A DNA stretch of 20,245 nucleotides from a virus. The notes under the pieces are model-generated. The model worked only from the letters and a program-made list of their open reading frames with translations, searched no databases and was not told the DNA's origin. Location of the stretch: positions 1 to 20,245 of the IMG/VR virus record IMGVR_UViG_3300005918_000176. The stretch is one strand, 5' to 3'. Position numbers and translations under genes: made by a program. Below, in pieces: positions 12,201-17,857 of the stretch. Positions within the stretch are counted from its first letter, which is position 1. Every line of letters starts with the position of its first letter.

Positions 12201-14979
12201 TTAGAAATTGTGACCTAAAGCTAAGGTCAAGGGCTTCAGCATGGTTTCCCTTTTTCTTTTGAACTTCCGATTCCATTAAGACAGAATGTCTCATTTTATC
12301 AATCTGTTCTATCTCTTCTGGAGTTGCTATTTTGCCAAAGTCTGCGGCCTCCCTCGCGCTTCTGAAGTCTGGAATCCCCTCGGAAAGCTTGAGGTCGCTA
12401 TCTTTAATCGATATGCTGGTAGCCTTAAGGTTTCTCGCTGTTTTCCCTATAGCACTTGACGCAAGGGCAATGTAGTCCTCTTCGGTGAACCTGCCAGGGC
12501 TTACGCCAAGATGTTTCACAAGCCAAGCCTTGGTCGCTGCAATTAATTTTCTGTGCCACTCAAGCTTTCTGTTACCCCTGGCCTCCACAAAGTATGCAAG
12601 GGCCTCTTCGTTTACATTTTCACGGGGAGTTGATGAAGGAACCACGGCGTATGCTCTTGCAATGGCCCGGCCCAGGTCTGAGTTTTCATATCTCTTGGCA
12701 GCAAAGTTAGCAAAGATATACTGGCTTAACTTTTCGCCAAAGATTTTTTTGTAGCCATAGTGGACACCCAGTTCGTGAAGAAGCACAGACCAGGCATGCC
12801 CTTTTTTGATTCGACCAGGAATCATATATACAGTGCTTGATCCATCTGAATATGTAACAATGAAAGCCTTGGCTGTTTCTACCGTTCTGCCGAACTTGGC
12901 TGTCGCAGCCTTGCCATCTATGAACCTGATCTTTCCTTCTCTGATAAGGGAATTAGTGGCATCATTCCCTATGTGGCTGGATATTTCATTCCCGATAGAT
13001 ACAACATTACTGGCTATCTGCCGACGTAACAGTAGTGGCGTCTTGCTCTTTAACTTTTCCAAAGAAGTACTATCAAAGGATGATTCAAACGCAGGTCCCT
13101 TTTCGCCCTCTTTCTCTTTTTGTTCAGATGCCTCAAATTCTACATCAGCGGTGCGGTCACCTTCGTCGGGTATCCTGTGTTGCTTGCTGTCATCAGGTGG
13201 TGCAGATCGTTCACCAGGGACACCGCCAGCGCCTTCGGCCCCAGCTTCTCCCGTCCCTCCGGTTGAAAGAGAGCTTCCTCTTCCCCCTCCTCCAGATAAT
13301 TCAGGAACCCCAGGGCTTCCGCCGGTTCCAGCATCAGAAGGTACTCCACCTGCTCCCTCAGCTCCGGAAGGTTGTTCCGGTTGAACAATGGCACCTCCTG
13401 GTACAGCGCCCACTCCATCAGCTTCAGGGAGTGTAGCTCCCAGTTTGACGGGTTCTGATCGAGTTCCTGAAGCGCCTTTTTTGCCAGTAAGTTGATCGGT
13501 TCCTGGTTTTCCTTGTTCGCGTTGTCTTGCATTGTAGACATCCTCCAATAGTGGCACGGCATCTTCTACCGCTTCCACTGATTCAGTTACAATATTTTCG
13601 AGTGAAGACGTTTTACCTGTCTTATCTATAACTATAAGCACGTTATCGAAGTTTGTCCCATATTTCACGTATTCCTTTCCAGAAATAGGTATAACGGCCT
13701 TAACATTATATTTAGATGTAATGCCAGCCCACCATTTCTTGAAGGTAGGTTTATCCATTGCCATGCCACGACCAGCAATGGCCACAAGGCGCCCGCCTTC
13801 CTCAAGCCGCTTAAGCCCCTCCTCTATGTGGTCGGCACCAACCTTTGTATCCATCTTGGTGCCTTTCATGTTTACGTCAGCGGAGAAGGGCGGATTCATC
13901 AATACGACTGTTGGTTTCACGTTCTCGGGAAGAATGGCATTCAGGTGTGCGGCATTCTCGCGGTACACCTTAATACCAAAGTTTTCGAGGATATCTGCAC
14001 GGCGGTCGCTGATCTCGTTCGCGACTACTTCTTTAGGGTTTTGAGACTGTGCCGCAGCGACAAGGCTACCGACGCCTGCACTCGGTTCGAGGACAACATC
14101 GTTCCTGCCTATGCTGGCCACCCATGCAGCCAGATAACTATGTGATGGAGGCGTTGAAAACTGTTGTAAGTCAATCTGGTCTTTCGTGCGCTTCGTTTGA
14201 GTAACGATCCCGGCCATTGTTGCTTTTAGATATCTTATTGCCTCTGACGCGGAGGCTATCCCCTTCACTGCAACTTTCACCCACAAGTTAACCCCAAGCT
14301 CTTGCGCTTCGTAGGCATCCCTGGACGTATATTTTCCGTCAGTCTGAGTGCCACCAAAGGCATCGTCAGCCTGCCTAAACAGATCTCTCCATGTGTATTG
14401 CTTGCCAGAGGATATCATTTCAGTGACCCAGGAAGCCAGCTTTACAGTAGGTGTTTGTTCCTTTTTCGGTTCTGTCTTCTTCTCCGGGGTTGCAGGTTCT
14501 TCTATCTGTTTAAGCCCGGCACTGGTTAAAGCCCTGTCGATGGTTTCGCCTATCGACCATTGAGCAGGCGCTCCGGGTCCGAGGGTTTCCCTGACGCCGC
14601 TTTCTGTTATCTGTAGATAGTACGTACTTCCGGGCTTATCACGCATGACCTTATAGGTTATGCCTTCGTGCTGTGCTACACCTACACTTTTAAGACGTTC
14701 AATAAATTTATCCTTGGTATATAAACCCGGCTTCTCTGGTTTGATGGTCGCAGCAGGCTTCTCAAATTTCTCCGGACCCTTATAATTCTTTTTAAGTACA
14801 GACACGACGCTGTCATACTCAGTCTGCGCTTCACTTACCTTGGCCTTGACAATACTAAGAATAGCTTCATGATCGGAGATACCCTTGTCTTTGCTGACTT
14901 CTCGCGCACGGGAAACCATTTCCTTGATCTCTTTGGGCTTAAAATTGTTTTTGCGTAAACATTTTATGGCATTTTTCAT
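9268..14979 (-). CDS. Giant polyvalent protein: DNA methyltransferase, zinc peptidase and LPD-type domains
   Basis: The 1903 residues form several blocks. After a helical N-terminus comes an adenine-type methyltransferase (QFSTPPSHSYLAAW at about 273; motif I VLEPSAGVGSL, 296-306; motif IV NPPF, 362-365). A Gly/Ala/Pro-rich linker spans about 490-605. A zinc metallopeptidase-like domain has HELGVH at 735-740 with NEEALAYF downstream. Long helical regions follow, then a C-terminal part from about 1360 (NRYLAIVNTAASPEFILNNF, RRGDVGQALGAFYLFFG) resembling the LPD38 domain. This is the layout of phage polyvalent proteins, which are packaged in the virion and enter with the DNA; P1 DarB is a functional analogue that shields DNA from restriction. 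It lies among virion genes, as expected. The start overlaps the previous stop (TAATG), with GGGGA upstream. Confidence 0.85.
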   Translation of the reverse strand: MKNAIKCLRKNNFKPKEIKEMVSRAREVSKDKGISDHEAILSIVKAKVSEAQTEYDSVVSVLKKNYKGPEKFEKPAATIKPEKPGLYTKDKFIERLKSVGVAQHEGITYKVMRDKPGSTYYLQITESGVRETLGPGAPAQWSIGETIDRALTSAGLKQIEEPATPEKKTEPKKEQTPTVKLASWVTEMISSGKQYTWRDLFRQADDAFGGTQTDGKYTSRDAYEAQELGVNLWVKVAVKGIASASEAIRYLKATMAGIVTQTKRTKDQIDLQQFSTPPSHSYLAAWVASIGRNDVVLEPSAGVGSLVAAAQSQNPKEVVANEISDRRADILENFGIKVYRENAAHLNAILPENVKPTVVLMNPPFSADVNMKGTKMDTKVGADHIEEGLKRLEEGGRLVAIAGRGMAMDKPTFKKWWAGITSKYNVKAVIPISGKEYVKYGTNFDNVLIVIDKTGKTSSLENIVTESVEAVEDAVPLLEDVYNARQREQGKPGTDQLTGKKGASGTRSEPVKLGATLPEADGVGAVPGGAIVQPEQPSGAEGAGGVPSDAGTGGSPGVPELSGGGGRGSSLSTGGTGEAGAEGAGGVPGERSAPPDDSKQHRIPDEGDRTADVEFEASEQKEKEGEKGPAFESSFDSTSLEKLKSKTPLLLRRQIASNVVSIGNEISSHIGNDATNSLIREGKIRFIDGKAATAKFGRTVETAKAFIVTYSDGSSTVYMIPGRIKKGHAWSVLLHELGVHYGYKKIFGEKLSQYIFANFAAKRYENSDLGRAIARAYAVVPSSTPRENVNEEALAYFVEARGNRKLEWHRKLIAATKAWLVKHLGVSPGRFTEEDYIALASSAIGKTARNLKATSISIKDSDLKLSEGIPDFRSAREAADFGKIATPEEIEQIDKMRHSVLMESEVQKKKGNHAEALDLSFRSQFLREAIESYHGIIRGGPPQLPAHLKLSDEQDLSAWAAALVEQTLKGTGASLTTENIEGIKVAKKVFESPISPEGFDLPIEGSVRQAFNLIQFKIQDRFNSLKIVQDAIVLPPHVELEDDENTYQTEELYHDQVARRVEEFDANVIDPLTEDIVKTGIGLENLERYLYARHAREANARFMALNPKREDNEALSGMTDEEADGILNEYEGNEAMEILAKKVDDVVGSTRDLLVAEGLATPEEIEAWSSAYKFYVPLKREGKDAGMPKRGQGMNIAGPESKRRLTGSSQRRAVNILTNILAQHEASIIRAEKAKIGRAMLKFASKHKSSMWEVDAPELKPLLSKRSWRSRGKRPEGYPEQTRVFDGKVDPMTGLPSSLGEVVYGKDRAYKFKDNVLVVKVDGVEHTITFDEQNVHAQRIAIGLKNLGSGSGNAIINIMSKINRYLAIVNTAASPEFILNNFLKDLQTAGYNINDTQAEKIRGRIFKDVFKALAGIRKGIRGKYDTEWSQDYKDFREHGGQTGWMEYYKDTESREKALKKKLSLLGSGPGVSARKIIKSAFTLISRENVAVENAIRLSTYKHLVKAGISKEKAASAAKNLTVNFNRRGDVGQALGAFYLFFGANIQGSARLIMAAKRNKKVRAMMYGTVGFAVMLDILNRTLGGDDDDGEKKYDKIPSWIKERNLILMRPNGDYFKICPLPWGYNTLHVLGQVIGEAVDPNKKEFSAIGAAGKLASAVISSFNPVGGEGSILQFIAPTILDPFVQWKENKNFAGAPLKPEQMPFDVPKPEYQMHWKSVRGLSKVISKELNDLTGGDEVVPGKIDISPEIIDLFVDTFTGGAGKFMGNVLELPATLSKKDVKVSKIPFARRLYGEKSEFYTRTKFYDNLNEIRYAEKSEKHFAQIKDIEKLSSVRTKYSWQLRFRDRVKLDRKEIRRLRGRRNEVEANKALAKESKEKTVDAINEGIRTRMSNFNLLYGSKGRQ
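13140..13532 (-). CDS. Probable overprinted gene inside the polyvalent gene (+1 frame)
   Basis: ATG 13532 is preceded by GGAGG with a 9-nt gap. The 130-residue product (MQDNANKENQEPINLLAKKA, then NWELHSLKLMEWALYQEV, LPELREQVEYLLMLEP and LNYLEEGEEEALF) reads as a normal acidic helical protein, with CTG, GAG, AAC and CAG codons dominating. It covers residues 483-613 of the giant protein, where the main frame encodes only a Gly/Ala/Ser/Pro-rich linker. That contrast, plus the binding site, is the case for a real second gene. The last dozen or so residues look less natural. The family and function are unknown. An accidental open frame caused by the linker composition is the alternative. Confidence 0.55.
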   Translation of the reverse strand: MQDNANKENQEPINLLAKKALQELDQNPSNWELHSLKLMEWALYQEVPLFNRNNLPELREQVEYLLMLEPAEALGFLNYLEEGEEEALFQPEGREKLGPKALAVSLVNDLHHLMTASNTGYPTKVTAPLM

Positions 14980-15227
14980 TACAATTTCCCCGATAAAACA
15001 ATGGCTATTACGACACTAACTACATTTTCATCGTCATTGACCTGACGCCTATGAAAATCTCTAAGGTACTCTCTCTCTCCTGCGTCAGCTAAAAGACGCC
15101 CGCCGCCACCACCACCAGACCCACCCCGTGTAACCGCCACAATCAGGGCAATATAGCCATCTGTGGCGCAACCAATGGGAATGTTGCTTGAAATATAACC
15201 ATTGGTTGCAACGTCTAAAGGAATCAT
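14979..15227 (-). CDS. Small protein with glycine-rich segment, unknown function
   Basis: The ATG overlaps the previous stop and the TAA overlaps the next start (both TAATG), so the gene is translationally coupled on each side. The 82-residue product has MIPLDVATNGYISSNIPIGC, a repeat-like pair of NGYI/DGYI segments, then a run of glycines (GGSGGGGGG) and a charged C-terminus. Segments like NGYISSNIPIGC suggest a surface-exposed virion piece. No family is recognised. Confidence 0.6.
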   Translation of the reverse strand: MIPLDVATNGYISSNIPIGCATDGYIALIVAVTRGGSGGGGGGRLLADAGEREYLRDFHRRQVNDDENVVSVVIAIVLSGKL

Positions 15228-16309
15228 TATGATGTCCTTGTTACAATACTTAAGCTTTTACCGTCTCCCGATATTGCCAGGCTTATTGTTCCAACGGCCC
15301 TGGATGTTGGTGTAACTGTCATTGGATTGGATAAATCCAACCCCTGAAGTTTATGAAGATTGTCGAGGTGCGAGCCTCCGGCCTCAAGCCAAGTCTTAAT
15401 TTCACCGACCGTTGGAGGGGTTGTTGCATTTCGAGAAGACACGGCCACATCCAGATTGCTGACGTCAGCTTTATACTGATTCGGATTATCAAGGTCGGTC
15501 TGAAGCGCAGCTATCGCGGTGTCGTATTCGCTCGGTACGGAGAACCCCGTCGCCGTAATCCAGTTACCCTGATTAGTTTGGAGCTCATCAGTGTCACCTA
15601 CAATATCGGAAAGTTTAGTGCTGTTGTCATCCATCTCCGTTCTGATCTCAATGACAGTCGGTGGAGTGGTCGCATTCCTTGTGGAAACAGCCACATCCAG
15701 ATTAGAGACGTCGGCCCTATACTGGGCAGGGTTGTCCAGGTCAGTTTGGAGAGCGGCTATCGCGGTGTCATATTCACCCGCCGCAGATCGAGTGGACACC
15801 AACACGTCTAAATTGGAGACGTCAGCTTTGTACTGATCAGGACTATCAAGCTTTGTCTGGAGAGCGGCTATCGGCACATCATATTCATTGGGGACTGAAA
15901 ATCCAGTAGCTTTGTACTGAGCAGGATTATCTAAGTCAGTTTGTAGAGCGGCTATTGCCACATCGTACTCGTTGGGCACTGAGAAGCCTGTAGCCGTAAC
16001 CCAACTGCCCTGGTTGGTCTGAAGCTCGTCGGTATCATCCAGCACCATATTTACTAAACTGTCAAGATAACAATCCTCCGCAGCATAGACGGGGCTCCCG
16101 CCGCCAGTATCCCAAACAATAGAACCAACAAAATCATCGGGAAAACTTATGTACTTGCCGTACACGCCGCCTCCGACTTCAAAAATTGCGGCCGTTGATC
16201 TTGCAACCTCGACAGTACCGTCCACTTTAAGCAGGGTATAGCCTATGGTCCCGACCAACCCAGTTTGCGAGCTGCCCATGGAGCAAATTTTGGAAATCGA
16301 TATTGCCAT
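15227..16309 (-). CDS. Repeat-containing probable virion protein
   Basis: The 360-residue product starts with a globular part (about 1-90, TGLVGTIGYTLLKVDGTVEV) resembling phage structural domains. It then holds four copies of EYD-x-x-IAALQT-x-LD-x-P-x-QYKA, at about 114-134, 142-162, 179-199 and 261-281. These are interleaved with ADVSNLDVAVSTRNATTPP units and two copies of DTDELQTNQG-x-W-x-TATGFSVP. The C-terminus (VTPTSRAVGTISLAISGD) looks beta-rich. Repeats of this type form extended fibres or collars in phage tails. Its start abuts the previous stop (TAAATG) with only a weak binding site. Confidence 0.7.
   Translation of the reverse strand: MAISISKICSMGSSQTGLVGTIGYTLLKVDGTVEVARSTAAIFEVGGGVYGKYISFPDDFVGSIVWDTGGGSPVYAAEDCYLDSLVNMVLDDTDELQTNQGSWVTATGFSVPNEYDVAIAALQTDLDNPAQYKATGFSVPNEYDVPIAALQTKLDSPDQYKADVSNLDVLVSTRSAAGEYDTAIAALQTDLDNPAQYRADVSNLDVAVSTRNATTPPTVIEIRTEMDDNSTKLSDIVGDTDELQTNQGNWITATGFSVPSEYDTAIAALQTDLDNPNQYKADVSNLDVAVSSRNATTPPTVGEIKTWLEAGGSHLDNLHKLQGLDLSNPMTVTPTSRAVGTISLAISGDGKSLSIVTRTS
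15442..16039 (-). repeat. Internal tandem and interleaved repeats within the virion gene
   Basis: Four units encoding EYD-x-x-IAALQT-x-LD lie in this stretch, three of them 28-37 codons apart (start to start) and the fourth 82 codons on, with two larger duplicated blocks beginning DTDELQTNQG. DNA identity is high between copies, such as the recurring AGAGCGGCTAT on the plus strand. Copy number could change by recombination. Confidence 0.75.
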
Positions 16310-16585
16310 TTATTTCTTTCCCATTACCGCCTTTATTTTTGCCGCGTCTTTTTTTGTTTGCTCTTCCACCGCCATTTCTTTTTCTTTTGCCTGGCTTTCC
16401 TCTTCAATCAATCTTTTCAGACAAAAAATCTCACCTTGACGAGTGAGCATGCCGTCGTGAAGATCAGAAAGGTCTTTCTGTAGTTGCACCTGAGCTTGCT
16501 GAGCTTGTTTCTGCATTTGCAGTCTTTTATAATCAAACTGTGCAATTTCTTGTTCTACCTGTTTTATCCGTTCTGCCTTGTTCAT
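16310..16585 (-). CDS. Small coiled-coil protein
   Basis: The ATG overlaps the previous TGA (ATGA), with GGAG 8 nt upstream. The 91-residue product is almost wholly charged helix rich in Gln, Lys and Glu (KQVEQEIAQFDYKRLQMQKQ, LKRLIEEESQAKEKEMAVEE, ending KAVMGKK), consistent with a coiled coil. No family is recognised. Its position among tail genes suggests a minor structural or assembly factor. Confidence 0.65.
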   Translation of the reverse strand: MNKAERIKQVEQEIAQFDYKRLQMQKQAQQAQVQLQKDLSDLHDGMLTRQGEIFCLKRLIEEESQAKEKEMAVEEQTKKDAAKIKAVMGKK

Positions 16586-17088
16586 GTGGTAATCTCCATT
16601 GCTGTATCTTCCTGTTGTTTCGCCTGATAAGCAGCCACCACTTCAGGGGTATGAAGTTTTTCTGCTATTGCTTTGCTCATCACGTCTGCCCTATCTGGAT
16701 CATCACCGGGATTTATCCAGGTCCGGTGGAATTTCTTACTCACCTCTTCTCCTTCGTCGAAAATTCTGGTTATTCGTCTAACTGCAATCCTGCCAAAATC
16801 ATCGAGCACACGATCATATGTTACGATCTCTTCAAGCCCTGTCCCGGTCGGCTCTTTCTTCTCAATAGCAAAAGCGGCCAGTGTGTCCTTATTGGTAATC
16901 GCCGCAACTATATCCTTTGACCTGTCGTCCCAATCTGCCATGTGTCCTGGATCGATAGGTGTCATAGGATCGGAGTATTTATGATCAATAAAGTTACCTT
17001 TATCATCTTGGTATTCAGTAATTATTCTGAGTTGAAGGTTTCCGTTTTCGGTTATTGAATGGTGAAATTTCATATTTTTAGACAGCAT
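16582..17088 (-). CDS. Phage protein of unknown function, 5' end altered by homing endonuclease insertion
   Basis: The 168-residue product contains MKFHHSITENGNLQLRIITE, DPGHMADWDDRSKDIVAAI and TWINPGDDPDRADVMSKAIAEKLH. No family is recognised. The first ATG at 17088 lies within the last codons of the endonuclease gene (11-nt overlap). A second ATG at 17073 gives MKFHHS. The original start appears to be the stranded MKKLLKFHHS exon at 17814-17849, on the other side of the endonuclease gene, so the current start was probably supplied by the insertion. Expression may be reduced or depend on readthrough from the endonuclease gene. Confidence 0.7.
   Translation of the reverse strand: MLSKNMKFHHSITENGNLQLRIITEYQDDKGNFIDHKYSDPMTPIDPGHMADWDDRSKDIVAAITNKDTLAAFAIEKKEPTGTGLEEIVTYDRVLDDFGRIAVRRITRIFDEGEEVSKKFHRTWINPGDDPDRADVMSKAIAEKLHTPEVVAAYQAKQQEDTAMEITT
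17060..17072. repeat. 13-bp direct repeat flanking the homing endonuclease gene, left copy
   Basis: TGGTGAAATTTCA occurs here and again at 17824-17836, one copy on each side of the endonuclease gene. Here it encodes the MKFHH start of the interrupted gene. Allowing one mismatch, the match extends 3 bp further. Confidence 0.8.
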
Positions 17089-17794
17089 TATCCTGTTTTC
17101 CCTGTTTTTTCTTTTCCCAGTATTTTTTCACTCTAATACTTCGTGCCAACCTTCGTTCTTTTGTATATGACGCCCTCATCCTTCTCTTTGTTTCTTCTGT
17201 TTTTGGGACACCCTTCTTAGCTTTACTTATCTTTGCTTTATGTTCTTCTGTAAACACCCTACCTTTTTGTGCTTTACTCATATTTTTTATCTGTTCTTCA
17301 GTAAATATTATCCCCTTATGAGCTTCACTCATTTTCTTTTTAGTCTCTTCAGTAAGCTTTCTGCCATAAGCAGGGTGGTTTCTTATATCGACATATCTTG
17401 CTTTGGCACTTTCACTTATCTTACGCTTTGCTTCTTCGGAACATTTTATACCTTTCTGAAATTCAGACATTTTTAGTTTGGATTCTTCACTATGCTTAAA
17501 ACCAATTGCACTTCCACCACCAATTAAATGATTGTATCCTTTTTCAATTACCCTGTAATAACAAATATAATATATTTCTAATCTATTTAATTCTTCTCGG
17601 TCAGCACACTCATGTATAATCTTCCATTTAAAATCTTTTGGGTTATACTTTCTTAATGCCTTATAAAAATGGTTATCATACCTGTTCCCTTTGGCTTCAT
17701 AATAATGCTCTTGTTTTCTTTTTTTAAGAGTATGTATAGTTTGACCAATATACATCTTGCCATTTAATTTATTTGTAGCTGAATAAATAATCAT
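17078..17794 (-). CDS. GIY-YIG homing endonuclease with NUMOD3 repeats
   Basis: The N-terminal domain is GIY-YIG: MIIYSATNKLNGKMYIGQT, KKRKQEHYYEA, FYKALRKY and RLEIYYICYY. It is followed by about six NUMOD3-like DNA-binding units with the form [FKR]-x-[ST]EE-x-K-x-KMSE-x-x-KG, for example RKLTEETKKKMSEAHKG and RVFTEEHKAKISKAKKG. Such proteins are free-standing phage homing endonucleases that cut an allele lacking the gene and copy themselves in by repair. The gene is clearly more AT-rich than its neighbours. It sits between the tail fibre gene and the rest of an interrupted gene, and a 13-bp direct repeat flanks it. Start ATG 17794 has no clear Shine-Dalgarno sequence; a TACAAT box lies just upstream. 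Confidence 0.92.
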   Translation of the reverse strand: MIIYSATNKLNGKMYIGQTIHTLKKRKQEHYYEAKGNRYDNHFYKALRKYNPKDFKWKIIHECADREELNRLEIYYICYYRVIEKGYNHLIGGGSAIGFKHSEESKLKMSEFQKGIKCSEEAKRKISESAKARYVDIRNHPAYGRKLTEETKKKMSEAHKGIIFTEEQIKNMSKAQKGRVFTEEHKAKISKAKKGVPKTEETKRRMRASYTKERRLARSIRVKKYWEKKKQGKQDNAV

Positions 17795-17813
17795 ATCTTA
17801 TTGTATCACATAT

Positions 17814-17849
17814 TCATTTAGAGTGGTGAAATTTCAGTAATTTTTTCAT
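17814..17849 (-). pseudogene. Stranded first codons of the gene interrupted by the homing endonuclease
   Basis: Directly after the tail fibre stop, AGGA and a 6-nt gap lead to ATG 17849 and the short frame MKKLLKFHHSK, then TGA. The KFHHS part and its DNA repeat the start of the gene at 16582-17088 on the far side of the endonuclease gene. The ribosome binding site and the position show where that gene used to begin. Confidence 0.7.
17824..17836. repeat. 13-bp direct repeat flanking the homing endonuclease gene, right copy
   Basis: Second copy of TGGTGAAATTTCA, inside the stranded MKKLLKFHHS exon. Together with the left copy it brackets the endonuclease gene, like a target duplication or the trace of homing repair. 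Confidence 0.8.
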
Positions 17850-17857
17850 TTTAATTC

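Noticed and set aside
12806-13384. A plus-strand 192-codon Pro-rich frame antisense to the polyvalent gene.
   Set aside because: It mirrors the Gly/Ala/Pro linker and has no binding site; the minus-strand +1 frame is the better candidate.
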